From Isoptericola cucumis (GTDB taxonomy: Bacteria; Actinomycetota; Actinomycetes; Actinomycetales; Cellulomonadaceae): a DNA stretch of 64,000 bases. Positions within the stretch are counted from its first letter, which is position 1; every line of letters starts with the position of its first letter. This document shows, piece by piece, positions 20,858-27,509 of the stretch. The notes under the pieces are model-generated. The model made no database searches. It saw only the letters and a program-made list of their open reading frames with translations, and was not told the origin of the DNA. The stretch spans positions 62,001 to 126,000 of the forward strand of contig NZ_BMDG01000011.1 of assembly GCF_014635665.1 (NCBI RefSeq). The letters are read 5' to 3'. The position numbers and the translations under genes are program-made.

Positions 20858-21397
20858 ATGTTCGCAACCCTCCACACCACGGCCGGTGACATCCGCATCG
20901 AGCTGCTGCCGAACCACGCGCCCAAGACCGTCGACAACTTCGTGGGGCTCGCCAAGGGCACGAAGACGTGGACGGACCCGCGCACCGGCGCCGAGCGCAA
21001 CGACCCGCTGTACGACGGGGTGATCTTCCACCGCGTCATCGACAGCTTCATGATCCAGGGCGGCGACCCCCTGGGCACCGGTACCGGCGGCCCCGGGTAC
21101 GCGTTCGAGGACGAGATCCACCCCGAGCTCGCGTTCACCGAGAAGTACATCCTCGCGATGGCCAACGCCGGCAAGCGCCGCAACCCGGTGACGGGCGACC
21201 TCGAGGGCACCAACGGGTCGCAGTTCTTCATCACCACCACCGAGACGCCGTGGCTGACCGGCAAGCACACCATCTTCGGCAAGGTCGCGGACGACGAGTC
21301 CCGCGCCGTCGTCGACGCCATCGGCACCACCCGCACGCGCCCCGGCGACCGTCCCGTCGAGGACATCGTCATCAACAGCGTCACCATCGAGGACTGA
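20858..21397 (+). CDS. ppiA: Peptidyl-prolyl cis-trans isomerase (cyclophilin)
   Basis: The predicted 179-residue cytoplasmic cyclophilin has no signal peptide. Signature regions are visible: VIFHRVIDSFMIQGGDP contains the catalytic arginine, and TNGSQFFITTTETPWLTGKHTIFGKV is the rest of the active site. It catalyses proline isomerisation during folding. ATG at 20858 is favoured because GAGAGGA lies at good spacing; a GTG two codons upstream is the alternative. It is conserved downstream of the gyrase region in Actinomycetota, followed by the rhomboid gene. Confidence 0.95.
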   Translation: MFATLHTTAGDIRIELLPNHAPKTVDNFVGLAKGTKTWTDPRTGAERNDPLYDGVIFHRVIDSFMIQGGDPLGTGTGGPGYAFEDEIHPELAFTEKYILAMANAGKRRNPVTGDLEGTNGSQFFITTTETPWLTGKHTIFGKVADDESRAVVDAIGTTRTRPGDRPVEDIVINSVTIED

Positions 21398-21424
21398 CCC
21401 AGCAGCACGCACGGCAGGTCGGAC

Positions 21425-21527
21425 GGCCGGGGTCGAGGATGTTTCGTCGCAGTCGCGTTCACGCGCCCCAGGGGGCGCTCCACTTCGGGAAAGATACGAC
21501 TGCGACGAAACATCCTCGACCCCGGCC
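21425..21527. repeat. Long perfect inverted repeat (31-base arms)
   Basis: The left arm 21425-21455 and right arm 21497-21527 are exact reverse complements over 31 bases (the left arm begins GGCCGGGGTCGAGG). The 41-base spacer contains a second small hairpin, GCGCCCC with GGGGCGC, at 21463-21478. It fills most of the gap between the cyclophilin stop and the rhomboid gene. The stem is far longer than needed for a terminator and is not followed by a T-run. A miniature mobile element, a structured RNA or a strong terminator are the options. Confidence 0.85.
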
Positions 21528-21574
21528 TTCTCCCCGGCCGCGCTGACGTTCCACCGCCCACGGAGGGCTGAGCC

Positions 21575-22435
21575 ATCTCCACACCCGAGCCGCAGCCGGC
21601 CGCCGGCCCGCCCGTCTGCCCCCGGCACCCCGACCGCGTGTCGTACGTGCGCTGCCAGCGCTGCGGGCGGCCCACCTGCCCGGAGTGCCAGCGCCCGGCG
21701 CCCGTGGGGATCCAGTGCGTCGACTGCGTGGCGCAGGCCGCCAAGGCCGTGCCCACCCAGCGCACCGCGTTCGGCGGTGCCGTGCGCGGCGGGCGTCCGG
21801 TCGTCACGCTGACCATCATCGGGATCTGCGTGGTGAGCTGGGTGCTGCAGCTCGTCACCGGCGGGGACTGGACCCAGCGGTGGGCGTTCGCGCCGGTCGT
21901 CGGGATCGAGGAGCCGTGGCGGTTCCTCACCGCCGCGTTCCTGCACTCCAGCAGCGTGCTGCACATCCTGTTCAACATGTACGCGCTGTGGCTCGTAGGG
22001 CCGTTCCTCGAGCAGGTCTTCGGGCGGGGGCGCTTTGCCGCCCTGTACGTGCTGTCCGCCATCGGCGGGTCCGTGGGCTACCTGGTGCTGGCGACGCCCA
22101 CGATCGACGGCGGGTGGGCGACGCCGGTGGTCGGGGCGTCGGGCGCCGTCTTCGGCCTGTTCGGCGCGATCATCCCCGTGCTGCGCCGCATGGGGCGCAA
22201 CGCCACCCAGATCGTCGTGCTCATCGCCATCAACATGGCGATCCCGTTCTTCGTGCCCGGGATCGCCTGGCAGGCCCACCTGGGCGGTCTCGTGGTGGGG
22301 CTGGCCCTGGGCGCGGGCTTCGCGGCCGCCCCGCGGGAGCGTCAGGCCCTCGTCGGCTGGCTGCTCCCGGCGGTCGTGGGCGTCGTCCTCGTCGCCGTGA
22401 CGGTCTGGCGGTACACCGCCGTCGGGTGGATCTGA
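21575..22435 (+). CDS. Rhomboid-family intramembrane serine protease with zinc-binding N-terminus
   Basis: A 286-residue protein if it starts at ATC 21575. The N-terminus carries CPRHPDR, CQRCG, CPEC and CVDC, the actinobacterial rhomboid zinc-ribbon. Six transmembrane helices follow, with the catalytic serine S189 in GASGAVFG and H235 in WQAHLGG. The first in-frame conventional start (GTG 21638) would delete the first Cys-His pair. In-frame TGA just before 21575 rules out an upstream start. An ideal GGAGGG ribosome-binding site lies seven bases before the ATC. Rare ATC initiation, or a base change in an original ATG, is the likely explanation. Confidence 0.85.
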   Translation: MSTPEPQPAAGPPVCPRHPDRVSYVRCQRCGRPTCPECQRPAPVGIQCVDCVAQAAKAVPTQRTAFGGAVRGGRPVVTLTIIGICVVSWVLQLVTGGDWTQRWAFAPVVGIEEPWRFLTAAFLHSSSVLHILFNMYALWLVGPFLEQVFGRGRFAALYVLSAIGGSVGYLVLATPTIDGGWATPVVGASGAVFGLFGAIIPVLRRMGRNATQIVVLIAINMAIPFFVPGIAWQAHLGGLVVGLALGAGFAAAPRERQALVGWLLPAVVGVVLVAVTVWRYTAVGWI

Positions 22436-22477
22436 CGGGCGCGGGCGGCGGCCGCGGAGCCGCCCTCCGTCCCGTCG

Positions 22478-22517
22478 TCCACAGGGTTGCTCACACCTGT
22501 GGAACTACACCTGTGGA
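22478..22517. repeat. Three-copy 8-base motif (inverted plus direct repeat)
   Basis: TCCACAGG at 22478-22485 is the exact complement of CCTGTGGA at 22496-22503, and CCTGTGGA recurs at 22510-22517 within the longer direct repeat ACACCTGTGGA. It lies in the 127-base gap between the convergent rhomboid and crgA genes. It could form a small terminator hairpin or bind a protein. Confidence 0.6.
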
Positions 22518-22562
22518 AGTCTCGGACGCCGCGTTCCAGGCCTTTCGGGAGTGCTCCCCGGC

Positions 22563-22826
22563 CTACTTCCAGCGCGTGGTGAGGCCGAAGCCGGCGATGA
22601 TGAACACGAAACCGACGGCGAGGTTCCAGCCCCCCAGCGCGGGGATCGGCAGGCCCATGCCGGGCGCGGTGAGGTAGTACAGGACGATCCACGCGAGGCC
22701 GATCAGCATGAGCCCGAGCATCGTCGGCACCAGCCAGCGCGGGTTGCCGCCCTGCGGCTTGGCTGCGACGGGCGGCGTCGGCTTCGACGGCACGTCCTTC
22801 TTCTTGCGAGACTTCGACTCGGGCAC
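22563..22826 (-). CDS. crgA: Cell division protein CrgA
   Basis: A predicted 87-residue protein. A basic, Lys/Pro-rich cytoplasmic N-terminus (PESKSRKKKDV...) is followed by two transmembrane helices (about 30-52 and 63-83) joined by a short loop, ending TTRWK. CrgA is an actinobacterial divisome and septation regulator that interacts with FtsZ, FtsQ and penicillin-binding proteins. It sits in the conserved neighbourhood near rhomboid, DUF881, sortase, pabA and pknB. It is transcribed away from the DUF881 gene. Confidence 0.92.
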   Translation of the reverse strand: MPESKSRKKKDVPSKPTPPVAAKPQGGNPRWLVPTMLGLMLIGLAWIVLYYLTAPGMGLPIPALGGWNLAVGFVFIIAGFGLTTRWK

Positions 22827-22898
22827 GGGAGCGGCTCCTGTCCGGGCGGGCTGGGCGGCGGCCGGGGGCTGGGCGCCCGCGACCGTCGGAGGTTGTGT

Positions 22899-22913
22899 CG
22901 ACTAGCGTAGTCG
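22899..22913. promoter_or_regulatory. Palindrome in the crgA/DUF881 divergent region
   Basis: CGACTA-GCG-TAGTCG is a perfect 6+6 inverted repeat in the 166-base divergent region. It overlaps TAGCGT-like -10 sequences that could work in either direction, so it may be an operator or two overlapping promoters. Confidence 0.45.
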
Positions 22914-22992
22914 TCGAGAGAACCGGCCCGGGACCGGACGGCCGCCGGCCGGCCGGCGCAAGGACCAGCAGACCGACCCGAGGGGGGCGCGC

Positions 22993-23724
22993 ATGAACCG
23001 TCGACTGCGCTCGGCCCTGTCCGTCGCGAGCGTCCTCGCCGCGGCAGGTCTGCTGTTCACGGCCAGCGCCCAGCTCGCCGACGCGGGTGACAGCCGCCAG
23101 CCCCAGGACCTCGCGGAGCTCGTCACGGCCGAGTCCGACCGGGTGACCGAGCTGACCGACCGCATGAACTCGCTCGAGGCGCAGATCGAGGACCTCGGCG
23201 AGGAGGCGAGCTCCGACCTGCCGCGCCGCGGCGAGAAGCTGACGTCGCGCGAGTCCGTGGTCTCCGGGTCACGACCCGTCGACGGGGCAGGCCTGCGGGT
23301 CTCGCTCGACGACGCCCCCGCCTCCAGCCAGTCCATCTCGGGCGTGCGCGCCGACGACCTGGTCGTGCACCAGCAGGACGTCCAGCACGTCATCAACGCC
23401 CTCTGGGCCGGCGGTGCCGAGGCGATGACCCTGCAGGGGGAACGGGTCACCGCGACCTCCGCGTTCCGCTGCTCCGGCAACATCCTGCTGCTGCACGGGA
23501 AGGTGTTCTCCCCGCCGTACGTCATCGAGGCGGTGGGCGACCCCGACGCGCTGCGCTCCTCGCTCGACTCCTCCCCCGGCGTCGCCGTCTACAAGCAGTA
23601 CGTGGACTGGGTCGCGCTCGGCTGGTCCGTCGAGGAGGCGGACTCCCTGAAGCTGCCCGCGTACACCGGCAGCTCGGAGCTCAAGCACGCGACCGTCCCG
23701 GACGGCACGGACGTGTTCTCGTGA
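22993..23724 (+). CDS. DUF881 family protein
   Basis: A predicted 243-residue protein. One N-terminal transmembrane anchor or signal (SALSVASVLAAAGLLFTASA) is followed by a coiled coil (VTAESDRVTELTDRMNSLEAQ) and the DUF881 domain with VVHQQDVQHVINALWAGGAEAMTLQG. DUF881 proteins are found across Actinomycetota and Bacillota near division genes; structural and genetic data on relatives point to envelope or division roles, but no defined activity. Its stop overlaps the GTG of the sortase gene, so the two are coupled. Confidence 0.9.
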   Translation: MNRRLRSALSVASVLAAAGLLFTASAQLADAGDSRQPQDLAELVTAESDRVTELTDRMNSLEAQIEDLGEEASSDLPRRGEKLTSRESVVSGSRPVDGAGLRVSLDDAPASSQSISGVRADDLVVHQQDVQHVINALWAGGAEAMTLQGERVTATSAFRCSGNILLLHGKVFSPPYVIEAVGDPDALRSSLDSSPGVAVYKQYVDWVALGWSVEEADSLKLPAYTGSSELKHATVPDGTDVFS

Positions 23725-24533
23725 CCCGGCGCGGCGGCCCGCCCGGACACGCGCGGGCGCACACCCGCCGCGGCGCGGGCAGCACGGTCGTCGGTGTCGT
23801 GGGCGAGCTGTTCATCACCGCGGGCGTGCTGCTCGGGCTCTTCGTCGTGTGGCAGCTGTGGTGGACGGACGTCCAGGCGGACCGGGTGCACCAGCAGGTG
23901 CTGGCCGACCTGGACTGGGCGGAGCCGCCCGTCCAGGACGCCGGACCCGACGTCGCCCCGGAGCGGCACGACGAGCCGCCGGTGCTGGCCGAACCCCCCG
24001 AGGGCGAGGTCTTCGCGAAGCTGTACGTGCCGCGGTTCGGCGCGGACTACGTCGAGCCGATCGCGCAGGGAGTCGACAAGGCGACGATCCTCGACCGGCT
24101 GGGCATCGGGCACTACCCCGGCACCGCCATGCCCGGAGACCTCGGCAACTTCGCCACCGCCGGGCACCGCACCACCTACGGCAAGCCGTACCACCAGGTC
24201 GCCGACCTCAAGGAGGGCGACCCGCTCGTCGTCCGCACGGAGAAGACCTGGTACGTCTACCGCGTCACGTCCCACGAGATCGTCTACCCGTGGGAGGTCG
24301 ACGTGATCTCCCCCGTGCCGGGGCTCCAGCCCGGCGACGAGATCCCCGAGCTGACCGACCGGCTGCTGACGATGACGGCCTGCCACCCCATGTACTCCGC
24401 CGCGCAGCGGTACATCATCCACGGCGAGCTGGACTACTGGGCGCCCGCGAAGAAGGGCGTCCCCGCCGAGCTGCTGGACGCGGGGATCCTCACGGACGCT
24501 TCCGGCCCGGCCGGCGACGGGAAGGTGGCCTGA
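23721..24533 (+). CDS. srtE: Class E-type sortase
   Basis: The predicted 270-residue transpeptidase cleaves a sorting signal and links surface proteins to peptidoglycan. One N-terminal transmembrane helix (about 20-45) is followed by the sortase barrel. The catalytic triad is visible: H149 in FATAGHRTTYG, C221 in TMTACHP and R230 in AAQRYI. The TACHPMYSA pattern and genomic setting fit class E, which favours LAxTG signals such as the LARTG protein at 11420-13003. It overlaps the DUF881 gene upstream and a 55-residue membrane protein downstream. Confidence 0.93.
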   Translation: MTRRGGPPGHARAHTRRGAGSTVVGVVGELFITAGVLLGLFVVWQLWWTDVQADRVHQQVLADLDWAEPPVQDAGPDVAPERHDEPPVLAEPPEGEVFAKLYVPRFGADYVEPIAQGVDKATILDRLGIGHYPGTAMPGDLGNFATAGHRTTYGKPYHQVADLKEGDPLVVRTEKTWYVYRVTSHEIVYPWEVDVISPVPGLQPGDEIPELTDRLLTMTACHPMYSAAQRYIIHGELDYWAPAKKGVPAELLDAGILTDASGPAGDGKVA

Positions 24534-24700
24534 TGTACGGCCTGCTGTGGCGCGCTCTCCCCGGCCCCGCGTGGCTCCGGGTGCTGATCCTGCTGGTGCT
24601 CGCCGCGGCCGTCGTCGCCGCGTGCTTCGAGTGGGTCTTCCCCTGGGTCTCCGAGTACGTCCCCATGAACGACAACACCGTCGAGGCGAGCACACCGTGA
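24533..24700 (+). CDS. Small single-pass membrane protein (55 residues)
   Basis: Predicted product MYGLLWRALPGPAWLRVLIL..., with one transmembrane helix and the motif FEWVFPWVSEYVP, ending in a polar tail. The ATG overlaps the sortase stop by one base and its stop overlaps the pabA ATG by one base, so it is translationally embedded in the operon. Similar short proteins with FPWV sit between sortase and pabA in related genomes as I recall. A sortase or membrane partner role is only a guess. Confidence 0.8.
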   Translation: MYGLLWRALPGPAWLRVLILLVLAAAVVAACFEWVFPWVSEYVPMNDNTVEASTP

Positions 24701-25413
24701 TGACTGACACCGACACGACCGGCACCACCACCGGCACCACCACCGGCGGGACCCCGTCCGGGCCGCGGATCCTCGTCGTGGACAACTACGACTCGTTCGT
24801 CTACACGATCGTCGGGTACCTCGACCAGCTCGGGGCGCGCACGGTCGTGGTCCGCAACGACGCCGTCCCGCAGCCCGACGACGCGGGCGTCTACCGCGAC
24901 GCCGACGGGACGCCGTTCGACGGTGTGCTCGTCTCCCCCGGCCCGGGCACGCCGAAGGAGGCGGGCGCGTCGGAGGACGTCATCCGCGCCTGCGCGCGCT
25001 CGCGCACCCCGATGCTGGGCGTGTGCCTCGGCCACCAGGCCCTGGCCGAGGTGTACGGCGCCACGGTGTCGCACGCGCCGGAGCTCATGCACGGCAAGAC
25101 GAGCCTCGTCGAGCACGACGGCACGGGCGTCCTGGCCGGGCTGGGGTCGCCGTTCACCGCGACGCGCTACCACTCGCTGGCGGTGCTGCCGGAGACCGTG
25201 CCCGACGTGCTCGAGGTGACCGGGACGACCGCGTCCGGCGTCGTGATGGCGGTGCAGCACCGCGACCTGCCGCTGCACGGCGTGCAGTTCCACCCCGAGT
25301 CGGTGCTCACCGAGGGCGGCCACCGCCTGCTGGCCAACTGGCTCGCCGTGTGCGGCGACGCCGGCGCCGTCGAGCGGTCGCGCGGCATGGCACCCCTCGT
25401 CCACCAGGGCTGA
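24700..25413 (+). CDS. pabA: Glutamine amidotransferase, PabA/TrpG type
   Basis: A predicted 237-residue class I glutamine amidotransferase that supplies ammonia for aminodeoxychorismate (folate) or anthranilate synthesis. ILVVDNYDSFVYTIVGYL opens the domain; the nucleophile elbow is MLGVCLGHQAL and the His-Glu pair is in VQFHPESVLTEGG. The first 20 residues are a Thr/Gly repeat. No synthase partner is nearby, so the assignment as PabA rests on the conserved actinobacterial position next to pknB. The 3' end is triplicated (see repeat). Confidence 0.88.
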   Translation: MTDTDTTGTTTGTTTGGTPSGPRILVVDNYDSFVYTIVGYLDQLGARTVVVRNDAVPQPDDAGVYRDADGTPFDGVLVSPGPGTPKEAGASEDVIRACARSRTPMLGVCLGHQALAEVYGATVSHAPELMHGKTSLVEHDGTGVLAGLGSPFTATRYHSLAVLPETVPDVLEVTGTTASGVVMAVQHRDLPLHGVQFHPESVLTEGGHRLLANWLAVCGDAGAVERSRGMAPLVHQG

Positions 25414-25441
25414 TCCACCAGGGCTGATCCACCAGGGCTGA
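25400..25441 (+). repeat. 14-base tandem triplication over the pabA stop codon
   Basis: Three exact copies of TCCACCAGGGCTGA stand head to tail. The first copy supplies the last codons and the stop of pabA; the other two repeat it out of frame. It looks like replication slippage. Confidence 0.9.
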
Positions 25442-25444
25442 GGA

Positions 25445-25468
25445 GGCGGCGCCCTCCGGGCGGCCGCC
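25445..25468. terminator. Possible terminator between pabA and pknB
   Basis: GGCGGC (25445-25450) pairs with GCCGCC (25463-25468) in the 65-base gap between the two convergent genes. It is short and GC-only, so the call is tentative. Confidence 0.4.
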
Positions 25469-25478
25469 CCCGCGAGGG

Positions 25479-27509
25479 CTACCCCTCGCCGCCGAGGCCC
25501 GGCAGCTCGATACCGGGGGCGGTCTCCTCGTCGGTGGGCTCGTCGGTGGGCTCCTCGCCCCCGCCGCAGCTGTCGTCGCCCGGGCCCTCGGAGACCGTGA
25601 AGCTCACGTCCGAGCCCATCTCGAGCTGCGTGTTCTCCTTCGGGTCCTGGTCGATGACCACGCCCTCGCAGACCGTGTCGGACGGGGCCGTCGACGGGAC
25701 CGGGTTGAGGCTCCAGCTGCCGATGAGGTCGGTGGCCTCCTGCTCGGTCAGGTCGACCACGTTCGGGACCGTCGTCATCTCCGGCTCGGGCTCCTCGGCG
25801 ATCACGATGGTGACGCGCGTGCCCTGGGTGACGGCCCCGGCGGACGGGCTCTGCTCGATGACCGTGCCCGGCTCGCCGTCCTCGCTCTCGCGGGTCTCGA
25901 TGCTCGAGCTGAGGTTGAGGTCGGCGAGGGTCGACTCCGCCTGGTCCTTCGTCCTGCCCCGCAGGTCCGGCAGGTCCACCTGACCGGTGGACACCACGAG
26001 GTCGACCGTCTCGCCCTCGTTGATGGCCTGGCCCGCCTCGGGGTTGGACGTGATGACGCGGCCCTCGTCGACGCTCTTGTGGTTGCGCTGCGAGACCTCG
26101 CCGACCACCAGCCCGGCGTCGGTGATCTCCTGCTCGGCCTGGTCCTGGGGCAGGCCGTTGACCTCGGGCACGCCGATGGTGTCCGGGCCGGCGGAGAACG
26201 TCACCGTGACCGTCGAGCCCTCGTCGACCATCGCGCCGCCGCTGGGGCTCTGCCCGAGGAAGGTGCCCTCCTCCTCGGTGGACTCGGCGTCGAGCTGCTC
26301 GTCGTAGAGGAGACCCGCGTCGGTGATCTCCTTCTCGGCCTCCGCCGGCGTGACCGTGGCGACCAGCGTGGGCACCTCGACCTGCGTGGGCGTGTCCGGC
26401 CGCATGATGAGGAAGGTGATGATCGCGGCGACCGCGAGCACCCCGACCGCGATGAGGGTCCACATCAGCCCCTTGCGGCTGCGCTTGCCCTCGTCCTCGC
26501 CCTCGGGCGTGCCCTCGCCGGGCGTGGCCGTGCCGGTGGTGTCCCACGGTGACGCGGGGTCCATGACCTGCGTGGCGCCGCCCGCCCCCATGACCTGGGT
26601 GGCCGCGGCGCCGGCCGCGGCCGCGCCGAGCAGTGGCGCGGTGACGTTGCCGCCGCGCAGCGCCGAGTCGAGGTCGGCGCGGAACTCCGCCGCCGTCGAG
26701 TAGCGGTCGTCGCGGTCCTTCGTGAGCGCCTTGAGGACGATGCGGTCGAGCACCTCGGGCACGTCGGACGCGAGCTCGCTGGGCCGCTGCGCCGCCTGCC
26801 CCACGTGCTGGTACGCGACCGCGACCGGCGAGTCGCCGATGAACGGCGGGCGCCCGGTGAGGAGCTCGAAGAGCACGCAGCCCGTGGAGTACAGGTCGCT
26901 GCGGGCGTCGACCTGCTCGCCGCGGGCCTGCTCGGGGGAGAGGTACTGCGCCGTGCCGATGACGGCGTGCGTCTGCGTCATCGTCGCGGCCGAGTCGGCC
27001 ATGGCACGGGCGATGCCGAAGTCCATGACCTTGACCGCGCCGGTGGGCGTGATCATCACGTTCGCGGGCTTGATGTCGCGGTGGACGATGCCGGCCTGGT
27101 GCGAGTACTCGAGCGCGCTGAGGATGCCGGCCGTGATCTCCACGGCCTCCTCGATCGGCACCGCGGCGCCGTCCTGCAGGATGTCGCGGACCGTGTGGCC
27201 CTCGACGTACTCCATGACGATGAAGGGGACGTGCGACGTCGCGCCCTGCGGGTCGGTGTGCGTGTCCTCGCCCGTGTCGTAGACCGCGACGATGGCCGGG
27301 TGGTTGAGGGCGGCGGCCGACTGCGCCTCGCGCCGGAACCGGGCCAGGAAGGACGGGTCGCGCGCCAGGTCGGACCGCAGCACCTTGATCGCGACGGTGC
27401 GACCCAGGCGCGTGTCGTGCCCGATGTGCACCTCGGCCATGCCGCCGCGGCCGATCAGCTCGCCGACCTCGTACCGGCCCGCGAGTACACGGGGCGTGTT
27501 GTCCACCAC
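25479..27509 (-). CDS. pknB: Serine/threonine kinase PknB with PASTA domains
   Basis: A predicted 676-residue receptor kinase. The kinase domain (about 10-275) has GRGGMAEVHIGHD, the lysine in VAIKVLR, HRDIKPANV and MDFGIAR. A juxtamembrane linker leads to one transmembrane helix (about 350-372), followed by four extracellular PASTA repeats that bind muropeptides or lipid II, and an acidic tail. It controls cell-wall growth and division by phosphorylating FHA proteins and others. GTG start, immediately after the pknA stop, the last gene of the fhaA-pknB operon. PstP is the expected opposing phosphatase. Confidence 0.97.
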   Translation of the reverse strand: MVDNTPRVLAGRYEVGELIGRGGMAEVHIGHDTRLGRTVAIKVLRSDLARDPSFLARFRREAQSAAALNHPAIVAVYDTGEDTHTDPQGATSHVPFIVMEYVEGHTVRDILQDGAAVPIEEAVEITAGILSALEYSHQAGIVHRDIKPANVMITPTGAVKVMDFGIARAMADSAATMTQTHAVIGTAQYLSPEQARGEQVDARSDLYSTGCVLFELLTGRPPFIGDSPVAVAYQHVGQAAQRPSELASDVPEVLDRIVLKALTKDRDDRYSTAAEFRADLDSALRGGNVTAPLLGAAAAGAAATQVMGAGGATQVMDPASPWDTTGTATPGEGTPEGEDEGKRSRKGLMWTLIAVGVLAVAAIITFLIMRPDTPTQVEVPTLVATVTPAEAEKEITDAGLLYDEQLDAESTEEEGTFLGQSPSGGAMVDEGSTVTVTFSAGPDTIGVPEVNGLPQDQAEQEITDAGLVVGEVSQRNHKSVDEGRVITSNPEAGQAINEGETVDLVVSTGQVDLPDLRGRTKDQAESTLADLNLSSSIETRESEDGEPGTVIEQSPSAGAVTQGTRVTIVIAEEPEPEMTTVPNVVDLTEQEATDLIGSWSLNPVPSTAPSDTVCEGVVIDQDPKENTQLEMGSDVSFTVSEGPGDDSCGGGEEPTDEPTDEETAPGIELPGLGGEG

